Origin: Psychromonas sp. 14N.309.X.WAT.B.A12
Lineage (GTDB): Bacteria > Pseudomonadota > Gammaproteobacteria > Enterobacterales > Psychromonadaceae
Direction: 5' to 3'
DNA: 64,000 nucleotides
NCBI RefSeq assembly: GCF_030397575.1
Contig: NZ_JAPNXS010000001.1
Location: 186,001 to 250,000, forward strand
Shown here: in pieces, positions 19,236-28,994 of the stretch
How positions within the stretch are numbered: position 1 is the first letter of the stretch
Layout of the letters: each line of letters starts with the position of its first letter
Position numbers and translations under genes: made by a program
The notes under the pieces: generated by a model
Seen by the model: the letters and a program-made list of their open reading frames with translations, nothing else
Databases searched by the model: none
What the model was told of the DNA's origin: nothing

Positions 19236-21551
19236 ATGACTAAGAAAAATGTGGAAAAACCGGTAGCTAACAGCAATAAAAAACAACCGAAACAGACGCT
19301 GGTTAAAGATATTGAATTGCAGAATAAGTTAGTGGCAACCCCATTAAAGTCAACGTTATTAACAAAATTAGAGAAAGCTAATTTAGCGAACCCTTTTGAA
19401 ACATTAGGTTTAATTAAACATATAGATAATCCAGGCTTTCTATTAAGAGTTTGGTTACCTGATGCGAAAGCAGTTGAATTTGTTGCTATAGATGGTTCCA
19501 ATAATTCTGGCCAATTAATAAAGGTCTATGACTCAGGATTATTTGAAATTAATTTACCAAATGTTAGTGAACGATTTATTTACAAACTCATCGTTACTTA
19601 TGCCCGTGATACGCATCAAGTTATTGACCCTTACCAGTTTCATGAAATTGCATTTGAAGGCTTGTCGACTTTGCATGAAGCGCCACAAAATGTATATCAC
19701 ACCTTAGGTGCTCAACTTAAAAGTGTAGAGATTAATGGTGTTGCTATTAGCGGTGTAAGGTTTATTGTTTATGCGCCTAATGCAAGCAGCGTGAGTCTTA
19801 TTTCTGAGCATAATTTTTGGAATGGACAACATCACCCAATGCAAAAAAGTTGGTGTGGTCATTGGGTACTGTTTATTCCCGATTTAAAGGCTGGGTGTGC
19901 TTATAAATATGAATTAAAAGATGCTGCTGGTCACCGTTTACCGCACAAAGCCGACCCTGTTGGTTTCCAAGCTGAACAATATCCTTCTCATGCTTCGATT
20001 GTGGTTGATCATGAACAGTATCAATGGAATGACCAAGCGTGGAGAGAATCACAAGTAGGTGACAAACGTTATGCGCCGATGAGTATTTACGAAGTTCACC
20101 TTGGCTCATGGAAACGCAAGCGTGAGAATGGTGAGGAGCGCATGTTAACTTACCGAGAGTTAGCAGAAGAGCTACTACCTTATTTACTAGGGATGGGGTA
20201 TACACACCTAGAAGTAATGCCTATCTCTGAATTTCCTTTTGATGGCTCTTGGGGTTATCAGCCTGTTGGCTTATTTGCGGCAACCAGTCGTTTTGGTGAT
20301 GCCGATGACCTCAAATACTTTATTGATCAATGTCACCAAGTGGGTTTAGGCATTATTATTGATTGGGTACCGGCACATTTTCCTGCAGACCCACATGGAT
20401 TGGCACGCTTTGATGGCACCCCTCTTTATGAATATGAAGATCCTCGCCGCGGTTGGCATCCAGATTGGAACTCTTATATCTATGACTTTGGACGTGATAA
20501 TGTTCGCCAATTCTTAGTAGCAAGTGCATTGATATGGTTAGATAAGTTCCACGTGGATGGCTTACGAGTGGATGCAGTTGCTTCAATGTTGTATTGGGAT
20601 TACTCACGTGAAGAGGGTGAATGGGTACCTAACGTTGATGGTGGTAATCATAACTATGAAGCAATTAGTCTGTTGAAATGGTTTAACGAAGAAGTTTACA
20701 GCCAATTCCCAAATGCCATGACCATTGCTGAAGAGTCGACTGCTTTTGCAGGGGTATCTAAACCAACTTTTGAAGGCGGTTTAGGATTTGGCTTTAAGTG
20801 GAACATGGGATGGATGCATGACTCATTAAATTATATGTCACAGGATCCTATGTACCGTAAGTACCATCATAATGAGATGACGTTTGCCATGGCATATCAT
20901 TATAATGAACATTTTATTTTGCCTTTATCACACGACGAAGTGGTACATGGTAAAAAAAGTTTATTGGATAAAATGCCCGGTGATGAATGGCAAACTGCCG
21001 CTAATTTACGTGCTTATATGGGGTACATGTACGGACATCCGGGTAAAAAATTAAACTTTATGGGTGCTGAATTTGCACAAAGCCGTGAATGGAACCATGA
21101 CCATAGTTTGGATTGGGATATTCTAGAGTTTGAAAAACATAAAGGACAACAACAACTTATATCGGATCTCAATTACTTTTATAAAACCAACCCAGCGATG
21201 TATGAATCTGATTATCAACCGCAAGGTTTTGAATGGTTAGATCACAGTGATGATCACAACAGCATTATTTCGTTTGTTCGCTATAATCTAGACAAAAGCC
21301 AATATGTGATTTGTGTCTCTAACTTCACACCAGTACCTCGTCAAATGTATCGTATTGCAGTGGATGAGGTCGGTCATTACGAAGTAGTGATTAATACAGA
21401 CAGTCAATATTATTGGGGCAGTAACTACCAAATGGGTGAACAAATGGGTGTGTTCATTAGTGAAGCACATCCATGGCAAGGAAAAAAACATTCGATAGTA
21501 GTTAATTTACCACCATTATCAACGGTGTATTTAAAACGCAAAGGTGCCTAA
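19236..21551 (+). CDS. glgB: 1,4-alpha-glucan branching enzyme
   Basis: About 771 residues. ATG 19236 is chosen because AGG is 8 nt upstream; ATG 19230 would sit too close to it. After a Lys/Asn-rich N-terminus of about 40 residues come CBM48-type domains, then the GH13 barrel with VDGLRVDAVASML (nucleophile Asp), MTIAEESTAF (acid/base Glu) and LSHDEVVHGK (third acidic residue). It creates alpha-1,6 branches in glycogen. Longer than E. coli GlgB (728 aa) because of the N-terminal extension. Follows malQ by 38 bp. Confidence 0.96.
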   Translation: MTKKNVEKPVANSNKKQPKQTLVKDIELQNKLVATPLKSTLLTKLEKANLANPFETLGLIKHIDNPGFLLRVWLPDAKAVEFVAIDGSNNSGQLIKVYDSGLFEINLPNVSERFIYKLIVTYARDTHQVIDPYQFHEIAFEGLSTLHEAPQNVYHTLGAQLKSVEINGVAISGVRFIVYAPNASSVSLISEHNFWNGQHHPMQKSWCGHWVLFIPDLKAGCAYKYELKDAAGHRLPHKADPVGFQAEQYPSHASIVVDHEQYQWNDQAWRESQVGDKRYAPMSIYEVHLGSWKRKRENGEERMLTYRELAEELLPYLLGMGYTHLEVMPISEFPFDGSWGYQPVGLFAATSRFGDADDLKYFIDQCHQVGLGIIIDWVPAHFPADPHGLARFDGTPLYEYEDPRRGWHPDWNSYIYDFGRDNVRQFLVASALIWLDKFHVDGLRVDAVASMLYWDYSREEGEWVPNVDGGNHNYEAISLLKWFNEEVYSQFPNAMTIAEESTAFAGVSKPTFEGGLGFGFKWNMGWMHDSLNYMSQDPMYRKYHHNEMTFAMAYHYNEHFILPLSHDEVVHGKKSLLDKMPGDEWQTAANLRAYMGYMYGHPGKKLNFMGAEFAQSREWNHDHSLDWDILEFEKHKGQQQLISDLNYFYKTNPAMYESDYQPQGFEWLDHSDDHNSIISFVRYNLDKSQYVICVSNFTPVPRQMYRIAVDEVGHYEVVINTDSQYYWGSNYQMGEQMGVFISEAHPWQGKKHSIVVNLPPLSTVYLKRKGA

Positions 21552-23654
21552 ATGTCTAAACATGAGATTGAAATAGAGATAGCCAATCAGCATCATAAAC
21601 AATCACTGTTTACTGCCACTAAAGGCAACTGTTTTCCCTTAGGTGCAACCTTAGATGAACAAGGATGTAACTTTGTCGTGCATAGTCATGGTGGAAGCTC
21701 CGTTGAGTTATGTCTATTTGATAAGTATGAGAAACAAATTGATAGCTACACGTTAAATTCATCACATGCACACTTATGGCATATCCATTTAGCGGGGATT
21801 AAAGCCGGCCAAGCTTATGGTTATCGTGTTGATGGTGAGTTTAAGCCTGCCAATGGGTTATTTTTTAATAAAAATAACCTGCTTATAGACCCTTATGCAA
21901 AAGCCTTAAGCAAAGTACAGCATAGCTTTGTACAAGCGCAAAGTGACCTAGATGATAACTTTGTTGCAAAGTCGGTGGTGGTGGATGACCATTTTGATTG
22001 GCAAGATACTGAAAAGCCGAATATACCAGATCAAGAACGCATTTTATATGAGTTACATGTTAAAGGTTTTACGCAAACAAACTCAGCTATTCCGCTAGCG
22101 ATGCGTGGTAAGTACCTTGGTTTATCTCATATTGAAAGTATTAAACACTACCAGTCTCTAGGCGTTACCAGTTTGCAAATTATGCCGGTTTTCAGTTTTA
22201 TGAGTGAACCGCGCCTAAGTGATCTCGGTTTAACAAATTATTGGGGCTATAACCCAATCAACTTCTTCTCTCCAGAGTCTCGATATAGCCAATATGATGC
22301 TGTTACGGAATTTAAAACTATGGTTAAAGAGTTACACGCTGCAAACATTGAAGTTATTTTAGATGTTGTATTTAACCATACTGCTGAATCGGGTACAGAT
22401 GGCTTGGTGTTGAGTTTAAAAGGCTTTGATAACCGTCAATATTATTGTTTTGAGAGTAATAAGCAGGGGGTTGATTTCCAACGCTATAGCAATCATTCTG
22501 GGTGCGGAAACACAGTTAATATCGATTATACCTGGTCCTTAAAAATGACCCTGGATGCGCTTCGTTACTGGGTAACTGAAATGCAAGTGGATGGTTTTAG
22601 GTTTGATTTAGCAGTAACTCTAGCGCGCGAAGAAACTGGGTTTACTGAGCGTAGTGCTTTTTTTAAAGCCTTAATGCAAGATCCTGTGTTAAGCCAAGTT
22701 ACATTGATTGCTGAGCCTTGGGATATCGGCCCAGGAGGTTATCGTTTAGGTGCTTTCCCAGAGCAATGGAAAGAGTGTAATGATAGGTACCGAGATACTA
22801 TTCGTTCATTTTGGCGTGGTGATACGGGCAAAGTTTCAGAAGTTGCGACACGACTATTAGGCTCACATGACTTCTTCCCGAGTAAGTTTAGAACCAATAC
22901 AACTAGTGTGAATTATATTTGTTACCACGATGGTTTTACCTTGGATGATTTGGTGTCTTTTCAAGAACGTCATAATCAAGCAAATGGTGAAAATAACCGT
23001 GATGGTCATGGACATAATTTATCAGCAAATTATGGTTGTGAAGGGCCGACAGAAGATCAACGTATTAATCGTCTGAGACAACAACAAAAGCGTAATATGA
23101 TTGCTACTTTGTTTTTATCACAGGGAACACCCCATTTTTTATCCGGTGATGAAATGGGCAACCACCAATCTGGTAACAACAATGCATACTGTCAAGACAA
23201 TCAAATTAGTTGGATCAATTGGGAACGATCTGAAAATGATCAGTTGTTGCATACCTTCACCACTAATATGATTGCGTTACGTGCTAAATCACGCTTGTTT
23301 GGTGATTTAAACTTAAATGACAGTGATCCAGAATGTGACATTGTGACTTGGTATCATCCGGATGGTTATTTAATGGAAGAGGTCGATTGGCATGCCTCAA
23401 ACTCGCAAGCCATTGCATTATCTTTAAGAGAAGCAAAAGCTGATGGAGAACATTGGTATTTAATATTGAATGCTTCTAGTTATCAAATTGCCTGTGAATT
23501 ACCTGATTTAGCTGATAATAAGGTCTGGTGTAAAATGCTAGATACGAGTTGCGCAGATGGTGCATTGGTAGACAATAACTCACAGGAAACATCTATTCAT
23601 GCCAAAGCGCACTCGACAATATTGTTTGAAGCACAAAGCCGCAATAAAAAGTGA
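21552..23654 (+). CDS. glgX: glycogen debranching enzyme GlgX
   Basis: A 700-residue isoamylase-type GH13 protein (E. coli 657). The CBM48 N-terminal domain starts GNCFPLGATLDEQGCNFVVHS. The barrel carries VILDVVFNHTAE, MQVDGFRFDLAVTLARE (nucleophile), TLIAEPWDIGPGGY (Glu) and YHDGFTLDDLVSFQERHN. It removes short alpha-1,6 branches left by phosphorylase. The ATG directly follows the glgB stop codon with no gap, so translation is coupled. glgC, glgA and glgP are not in this cluster. Confidence 0.94.
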   Translation: MSKHEIEIEIANQHHKQSLFTATKGNCFPLGATLDEQGCNFVVHSHGGSSVELCLFDKYEKQIDSYTLNSSHAHLWHIHLAGIKAGQAYGYRVDGEFKPANGLFFNKNNLLIDPYAKALSKVQHSFVQAQSDLDDNFVAKSVVVDDHFDWQDTEKPNIPDQERILYELHVKGFTQTNSAIPLAMRGKYLGLSHIESIKHYQSLGVTSLQIMPVFSFMSEPRLSDLGLTNYWGYNPINFFSPESRYSQYDAVTEFKTMVKELHAANIEVILDVVFNHTAESGTDGLVLSLKGFDNRQYYCFESNKQGVDFQRYSNHSGCGNTVNIDYTWSLKMTLDALRYWVTEMQVDGFRFDLAVTLAREETGFTERSAFFKALMQDPVLSQVTLIAEPWDIGPGGYRLGAFPEQWKECNDRYRDTIRSFWRGDTGKVSEVATRLLGSHDFFPSKFRTNTTSVNYICYHDGFTLDDLVSFQERHNQANGENNRDGHGHNLSANYGCEGPTEDQRINRLRQQQKRNMIATLFLSQGTPHFLSGDEMGNHQSGNNNAYCQDNQISWINWERSENDQLLHTFTTNMIALRAKSRLFGDLNLNDSDPECDIVTWYHPDGYLMEEVDWHASNSQAIALSLREAKADGEHWYLILNASSYQIACELPDLADNKVWCKMLDTSCADGALVDNNSQETSIHAKAHSTILFEAQSRNKK

Positions 23655-23668
23655 GTAAGCGCACTTTT
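23647..23668 (+). terminator. possible weak terminator at the end of glgX
   Basis: AAAAGTG / AGTAAGCG / CACTTTT overlaps the glgX stop codon. A stem of 7 bp, mainly A-T outside the GTG/CAC, followed by ATAG makes it weak. Confidence 0.35.
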
Positions 23669-23778
23669 ATAGAGGAGCAACCCCTAAAATTGCTTTCTCT
23701 TTAAAAACAGCACTAGATAATTTTAAACAAATAAATATACTCATCGCATTGAATCTAAAGTAGTACAAGGTAAATACC

Positions 23779-24063
23779 GTGACCAATATTAATGAGTATG
23801 CAAAAAATATCACCCCTGAACTCTATCAAAAACTCAGTACTGCAGTGGAAACCGGAAAGTGGCTAGATGGTGCGCCTTTAAGTGAAGAGCAAAAAGCGCA
23901 TTCATTGCAACTAGTGATGGCTTATCAGAAACACTTTAATATCGATCCAGACCATTTTACTATTGCACAAAATGGTGAGATCTATATGCAATCGAAAAAA
24001 GAGTTAAAGAAACAGTTTGCTCAAACTGATGAGAATGATGATCTTCATCTACTTAACTTATAA
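23779..24063 (+). CDS. yeaC: YeaC family protein (DUF1315)
   Basis: A 94-residue protein with GTG start. ITPELYQKLSTAVETGKWLDG, LSEEQKAHSLQLVMAYQ and the acidic C-terminus match the small YeaC/DUF1315 family of gammaproteobacteria, whose function is unknown. In E. coli yeaC also lies close to gapA and yeaD, which supports the assignment. It has no membrane segment. Probably a single-gene unit. Confidence 0.8.
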   Translation: MTNINEYAKNITPELYQKLSTAVETGKWLDGAPLSEEQKAHSLQLVMAYQKHFNIDPDHFTIAQNGEIYMQSKKELKKQFAQTDENDDLHLLNL

Positions 24064-24419
24064 ATAGTCATGCAGTTCACTATCTGATTAAATTCACATG
24101 TTATTATGCAATGTTAGCTTGCCATGATTGAATTCTACTGGATGTTACTAAACCCTTTTATGACGAACCTTATGAAATATCGTCAGTCTATTATGATAAA
24201 ATAGACTTATGTAAAAATGCTTTAAGCGGCTTTTGTTAAGCAGTAAAAACCAAAGGCATCACTGATTTTCATTGACAATATTGGTATTAATTTTGGTATA
24301 AGCCAATATTTATCATTTTCTCATTAAACTGTATTTAGGCTAGTTGTTTAATGAGTTTTTCTAGCGATAAACAAACTGGTGAGTGGTTTATCAGTTTTTA
24401 ATTCAATTAAGTGAGTATT
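24064..24419. other. yeaC-gmhA intergenic region
   Basis: About 350 bp with no supported gene. GTCTATT-ATGATAA-AATAGAC near 24190 is a short inverted repeat, ATTGGTATTAA and TTTGGTATAAG lie in tandem near 24282, and a terminator-like hairpin sits at 24320. The gmhA promoter must lie in the last 60-100 bp or be upstream of the hairpin. Confidence 0.5.
24320..24360 (+). terminator. terminator-like hairpin between yeaC and gmhA
   Basis: CTCATTAAAC pairs perfectly with GTTTAATGAG around a 16-nt loop, followed by TTTTTC. The stem is AT-rich and far (about 255 bp) from yeaC, so an attenuator in the gmhA leader is also possible. Confidence 0.5.
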
Positions 24420-24995
24420 ATGAATTTATCATTAATCAAAGATGAGCTCCAAGAAGCACAAACTGTGTTATCTGCCTTCCTATCAGACCAAAACAACTTA
24501 CAACATATTGAAGATGCTGCGACATTGTTAGCTGATTCCTTTAAAAACGAAGGTAAAGTATTAGCTTGTGGTAACGGTGGCTCGCATTGTGATGCGATGC
24601 ATTTTGCTGAAGAGTTAACAGGGCGTTATCGTGAACATCGTCCTTCATACCCAGCGATTGCTATTTCAGATCCAAGTCATATCTCATGTGTAGGTAACGA
24701 TTATGGTTATGACCAAATTTTTGCGCGTTATTTAGAAGGCGTGGGCCGTCGTGGCGATGTGCTGTTTTGCTTGTCGACTAGTGGTAATTCAGAAAACATT
24801 TTAAAAGCAATTGCAGTTGCCAAAGAAAAGGGCATTAAGGTAATTGCTTTGACGGGTAAAGATGGTGGTAAAATGGCTGGTCTTGCTGATGTTGAAGTCC
24901 GAGTACCACATTTTGGATTTGCTGACCGTATTCAAGAAGTACATATTAAGATCATTCATATCCTGATCTATTTAATTGAAAAAAAGATGGTTTAG
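24420..24995 (+). CDS. gmhA: sedoheptulose-7-phosphate isomerase
   Basis: A 191-residue SIS-domain protein (E. coli 192); ATG 24420 chosen over GTG 24411 by homology ([13 protein letters not shown]). [44 protein letters not shown] and [16 protein letters not shown] are the conserved substrate-binding blocks. It converts sedoheptulose 7-phosphate to heptose 7-phosphate for the lipopolysaccharide inner core. It is 11 bp before yafJ, the same pair as E. coli lpcA-yafJ. Confidence 0.95.
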   Translation: MNLSLIKDELQEAQTVLSAFLSDQNNLQHIEDAATLLADSFKNEGKVLACGNGGSHCDAMHFAEELTGRYREHRPSYPAIAISDPSHISCVGNDYGYDQIFARYLEGVGRRGDVLFCLSTSGNSENILKAIAVAKEKGIKVIALTGKDGGKMAGLADVEVRVPHFGFADRIQEVHIKIIHILIYLIEKKMV

Positions 24996-25006
24996 GTTAC
25001 TAAAGA

Positions 25007-25774
25007 ATGTGTGAATTATTAGGCATGAGTGCCAATGTCCCAACGGATATCTGTTTCAGTTTTAGTGGTTTAATAAGACGTGGTGGCGCAACTGGCCCTC
25101 ATAAAGATGGCTGGGGAATTACTTTTTATGAAGGTAAAGGTTGTCGAAGCTTTAAAGATCCTCAACCAAGTTGTGATTCAAAAATTGCCGAATTAGTGAA
25201 GCAATATCCAATAAAAAGTAAATCGGTGATCAGTCATATTAGACAGGCTAACCGAGGCGGAGTGAGTTTAGAGAATACGCATCCGTTTATTCGTGAATTA
25301 TGGGGACGTAATTGGACCTATGCACACAATGGTCAACTCAGTGGTTATGAAAGTCTAGCGATGGGGTATGCCAATCCAATTGGCCAAACCGATAGTGAGC
25401 GTGCTTTCTGTTGGATTATTGATAAATTACATAAAGAATATCAACAGCAACCTGAAGATATGCTGAGCATGTTTAAAAAAGTAGCAGAGTATGCCGACCA
25501 GTTAAAAGCGTTAGGTGTATTTAATATGTTATTAACAGACGGCGAATATGTCATGTGTTATTGCACTAATAACTTACATTGGATCACACGCCGTGCACCC
25601 TTTGGTAAAGCACAGTTAATTGACGAAGATATGACCGTGGACTTTCAAGAAGAAACCTCCGATAGTGATGTGGTGACTGTGATTGCTACTCGTCCATTAA
25701 CCAAAGACGAAGCATGGACAAAAATGCAAGAAGGTGAGTTTTGTGTTTTTCATTTTGGTGAACGGGTATTGTAA
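25007..25774 (+). CDS. yafJ: class II glutamine amidotransferase (YafJ family)
   Basis: A 255-residue protein. Cys 2 (MCELLGMSAN) is the N-terminal nucleophile once Met is removed. It has GGATGPHKDGWGITFYEGKG, SHIRQANRGGVSLENTHPF and the AHNGQL oxyanion loop. The synthase domain that usually accompanies this fold is missing, so the acceptor is unknown. Function of E. coli YafJ is not established. Co-transcribed with gmhA. Confidence 0.9.
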   Translation: MCELLGMSANVPTDICFSFSGLIRRGGATGPHKDGWGITFYEGKGCRSFKDPQPSCDSKIAELVKQYPIKSKSVISHIRQANRGGVSLENTHPFIRELWGRNWTYAHNGQLSGYESLAMGYANPIGQTDSERAFCWIIDKLHKEYQQQPEDMLSMFKKVAEYADQLKALGVFNMLLTDGEYVMCYCTNNLHWITRRAPFGKAQLIDEDMTVDFQEETSDSDVVTVIATRPLTKDEAWTKMQEGEFCVFHFGERVL

Positions 25775-25881
25775 ATATTAACTCATTGAATATTAAGCAT
25801 TAGTTTTCTCAAGGTTTATTGATGCTTAATCATTTTCTTCAGAAGATAGGCCGTTTAATTAAATAACCGGCGGTGCCCTAA

Positions 25882-26929
25882 ATGGCTGACTTATTAAAAG
25901 ATGTCTACAACCAAGCTTACCTCGAACGTTCGGCGCTGCAAGTCACATTAAGTTATCCTGAATTCGCTAGCGACGCTTTTATTGCTGCTGTATTTGAACT
26001 GAGTGGCCAACAAAAGCGTAAAGAGCACGCCATCACCATATTGCATAACAGTGACGTACTTTTATTCAGTTAGATTACATATAACCCCTATCAATAATTG
26101 AAAATATTGCACCACACTTTACCAGCTAGCAAAGCATGTTTATTCCTGTTTATATTGATATACACGGTTTACATGATTTAACTGCTGCTTCAACTTCACT
26201 GGCTTATATTACTCAATTTTTGAGTGCAGAGTGTGCTATTACAGCCTTCATTGAACGTTATCCTGATAAAATGCACGTTATTTGTTAGCGTGGACAAATA
26301 ACTCTAATGATCATACTAGGCGATTAGTCTCCGAAGGTGGGCGTCCTCGTTTACCTTGGGCTATGGCTTTGCCAGATTTAAAAAAAGATCCACGTTATTT
26401 GTTGCCCATTTTAGAAAATTTTAAGCAGGATCCTAGTGAATTTGTGAGGTGAGGAGCGTTAAATAACGTCAATGAAATGCAAAAGAGCATACACAATATG
26501 TGCCTGGTATTTGTAAAAGGTGGTTAGCCGAAGATGGCTCAGTGAATACTGTGCGATTGGTAAAGCAAGCTTGTCGTCGTTTATTAAAACAAGCGGTGCC
26601 CAGCGCATTATCATTATTTTTTTTACCACCCAACGATATTACAGTGGTTGGCTTTGTGGCAGGCGAGAAAGTTAAGCTTGGTGAATTGTTACAATTTTAT
26701 TGTTGAATACAGCATAAAATTCACAAGTATTGCACAAACTACGCATAGAGTTCGCGATTGACTCCATGAAAAAAAATGGTCAAAAAGCACACAAAATATT
26801 TCAGCTATCAGAGTCATTGATAAAAAAGACAATAAAATGATTATTAAATCATTTAGCTTTAAAAGTATCTCTACAATGCAGTATTACTGCGGTCTACACT
26901 GTTTAGCTATTTTAATTAATGGGGTTTAA
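25882..26929 (+). pseudogene. decayed DNA alkylation repair protein (COG4335-like)
   Basis: Pieces of one protein appear in order across three frames: MADLLKDVYNQAYLERSALQ and YPEFASDAFIAAVF (25882 on), PLSIIENIAPHFTS (about 26085), TQFLSAECAITAFIERYPDKM (to 26283), then GGRPRLPWAMALPDLKKDP and LPILENFKQDPSEFVR (to about 26450), RWLAEDGSVNTVRLVKQACRRLLKQ (26518 on), and finally IIKSFSFKSISTMQYY and LHCLAILINGV to a TAA at 26927. At least three frameshifts and several stops break it. Its full span fits an intact family member of about 350 residues. Such HEAT-like repeat proteins are implicated in alkylation repair. Confidence 0.85.
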
Positions 26930-27159
26930 ATGAATAAAATCGACTTCATACTGCATAACTAACATTTCCTTATTGCTATCTACTTATGGTATAGATAGCG
27001 CCGTTTTTAGCTTCACCTCTTTTTTCGCGATGAATATTTTGCATATTTCCAGATGTTAATAAAGGATTAAACGGCTTCGCCGCATGGCCATGATGGCTTA
27101 ATTATCTGCGCAACATATCAAGATTAAGAGATCATTTTTATGGAATACAAGGAATTATT
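26930..27159. other. symporter leader region
   Basis: 230 bp between the pseudogene and the symporter gene. It holds the inverted repeat at 26975-26999 and must hold the symporter promoter. AAGGAATTATT gives the ribosome site before ATG 27160. Confidence 0.5.
26975..26999. terminator. inverted repeat after the alkylation-repair pseudogene
   Basis: GCTATCTA (26975-26982) and TAGATAGC (26992-26999) are perfectly complementary around 9 nt, followed by GCCGTTTTTAG. This may be the original terminator of the now broken gene. Confidence 0.4.
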
Positions 27160-28476
27160 ATGACAGCAATTAAGCAAAAAATGTCATTAACCAAGAAAGT
27201 TTTAATCGGCATGGGAATTGGTATCCTAACTGGATTTTTAATTCGCTCTGTTCTAGCTGATGTGGATTTTGTACAAGATTACATCGTTAACGGTTTATTT
27301 TATGTAGGTGGTAAAATCTTTATCGCTACATTAAAAATGTTAGTGGTGCCACTGATCTTCATCTCATTAGTCTGTGGTACAAGCAGTTTAAAAGATATGT
27401 CTACATTAGGTCGTTTAGGCGGTAAAACGCTTGCCTTTTATATGGCGACGACAGCGATTGCTATAACACTTGCTATCTTCATGGCAAATATATTCGAACC
27501 AGGTGTGGGTGTTGATCTAGCACAAGCAACAACCTATGCAACTAAAGATGCACCTTCATTAGGTGATGTTATTATTAACATGTTCCCAACGAACCCAATT
27601 AACGCAATGGCTGCAGGTAATACTCTACAAATTATAGTTTTTGCTATTTTATTTGGTATTGCTATTAGTGCATCAGGGAGCGCTGGACAGCGTATTTCTG
27701 CGATATTTTTTGATCTTAATACTGTGATCATGAAGCTAGTGGTTATGTTAATGAAGATTGCACCCTACGGTGTATTCTTCTTAATGGCGAAACTATTTAG
27801 TGAAATTGGTTTAGACGCGATCTTTAATTTAATTAACTATTTCTTAGTGATTACTGCTGCGCTTGTTATACATGCTGTGGTTACCTATAGTGCCTTCTTT
27901 AAGGCATTCACTGGTTTAAGCCCAATTATCTTTTTCAAAAAAATGGAAACAGCAATCAGCTTCGCATTCTCAACTTCATCATCTAATGCCACTATTCCTG
28001 CTACCTTAGAAACAACCACTAAACGTCTTGGTGTTAATAATAAAGTCGCTTCATTCACTGTACCACTAGGTGCAACTATCAATATGGATGGCACGGCTAT
28101 TATGCAAGGAGTTGCGACAGTATTTATTGCACAAGCATTTAATATTGACCTAACCTTATCTGATTACGTCGCTGTAATTTTAACAGCAACTTTAGCGTCT
28201 ATCGGTACGGCCGGTGTTCCTGGTGTTGGTATCATCATGTTAGCGATGGTATTGAATCAAGTAGGCCTTCCAGTTGAAGGGATTGCGATGCTACTTGGTG
28301 TTGATAGATTAGTTGATATGATTCGTACTGCCGTTAATATTACTGGTGACAGTGTGGTGACTTGTATCGTTGCTAAGTCTGAAGGTGAGATGGACGTTAA
28401 TGTATTCAATGACCCAAATGCGGGTAATAAAGAAGAGTCTGATGAACTTGTTTCAGGTAAAAATATAAACGCTTAA
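27160..28476 (+). CDS. dicarboxylate/amino acid:cation symporter (DAACS family)
   Basis: A 438-residue membrane protein with many hydrophobic segments. SFAFSTSSSNATIPATLETT is the serine-rich re-entrant loop, VPLGATINMDGTAIMQG the NMDGT substrate/Na site, and IGTAGVPGVGIIM the second hairpin. These are hallmarks of the GltP/DctA family, which takes up glutamate, aspartate or C4-dicarboxylates with protons or sodium. Substrate cannot be fixed from sequence. A strong terminator follows. Confidence 0.92.
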   Translation: MTAIKQKMSLTKKVLIGMGIGILTGFLIRSVLADVDFVQDYIVNGLFYVGGKIFIATLKMLVVPLIFISLVCGTSSLKDMSTLGRLGGKTLAFYMATTAIAITLAIFMANIFEPGVGVDLAQATTYATKDAPSLGDVIINMFPTNPINAMAAGNTLQIIVFAILFGIAISASGSAGQRISAIFFDLNTVIMKLVVMLMKIAPYGVFFLMAKLFSEIGLDAIFNLINYFLVITAALVIHAVVTYSAFFKAFTGLSPIIFFKKMETAISFAFSTSSSNATIPATLETTTKRLGVNNKVASFTVPLGATINMDGTAIMQGVATVFIAQAFNIDLTLSDYVAVILTATLASIGTAGVPGVGIIMLAMVLNQVGLPVEGIAMLLGVDRLVDMIRTAVNITGDSVVTCIVAKSEGEMDVNVFNDPNAGNKEESDELVSGKNINA

Positions 28477-28501
28477 TCCGTTTTTGATTTAGTCAGTTGA
28501 T

Positions 28502-28530
28502 AAGCCCAGTTTATAACTGGGCTTTTTATT
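28502..28530 (+). terminator. symporter terminator
   Basis: AAGCCCAGT / TTATA / ACTGGGCTT forms a 9-bp stem followed by TTTATT, 25 bp after the symporter stop. It may also end cueR transcription from the other side. Confidence 0.85.
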
Positions 28531-28535
28531 ACCTG

Positions 28536-28922
28536 TTAACTAAAGGCATCAATAATACTGCAATTGGCTTGTTCATTACCTGGGCATTGTTGAGTTATCT
28601 TTTTCAACTGATTAACAATCGCTTGTTGCTGTTTAATACGTAGTTCTATTTCTTGAATTTTTTGTAACGCAATGGTTTTCACATCGGCACTATTTCGGTG
28701 TTCATCTTCTGATAATAATAAAAGTGCTTTACATTCTTTAAGGTTAAAACCTGCTTGTTTAGTTTTATGAATGAAATGTAACTGTTGTATTATCTGCTCT
28801 GGATAAAATCGGTAGTCGTTTTCCTCGCGAGGAGGGGAAGAGATTAAACCGATAGATTCATAATGCCGAATTGATTTAACAGATAACCCGGTTTCTTTTG
28901 CTGCTTGGCTAATCGATAACAT
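28536..28922 (-). CDS. cueR: MerR-family copper-responsive regulator CueR
   Basis: Start at ATG 28922 (MLSISQAAKETGLSVKSIRHYESIGL) because AGGA is 8 nt upstream; ATG 28928 overlaps it. A winged-helix MerR domain, a dimerisation coiled coil (IQEIELRIKQQQAIVNQLKK) and the C-terminal CPGNEQANC with seven residues between two cysteines, as in the Cu(I)-binding loop of CueR. About 128 residues. It lies 66 bp after copA on the same strand. It should act on the promoter at 31425-31455. Confidence 0.92.
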   Translation of the reverse strand: MLSISQAAKETGLSVKSIRHYESIGLISSPPREENDYRFYPEQIIQQLHFIHKTKQAGFNLKECKALLLLSEDEHRNSADVKTIALQKIQEIELRIKQQQAIVNQLKKITQQCPGNEQANCSIIDAFS

Positions 28923-28994
28923 AATCATTTTCCTATGCTGTTTTTAACCATGTGTATTAGTAACACATGGATAATTCGCTCTGTCTTTAGTAGG

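Noticed and set aside
20356-20607. Minus-strand reading frames inside glgB and other long genes
   Set aside because: They lie wholly within convincing genes on the other strand and show no family motif or ribosome site.
24278-24305. Fourth copy of the ATACCAAT-ended repeat
   Set aside because: ATTGGTATTAA and TTTGGTATAAG are present, but they are direct, not inverted, and there is no element body between or beside them.
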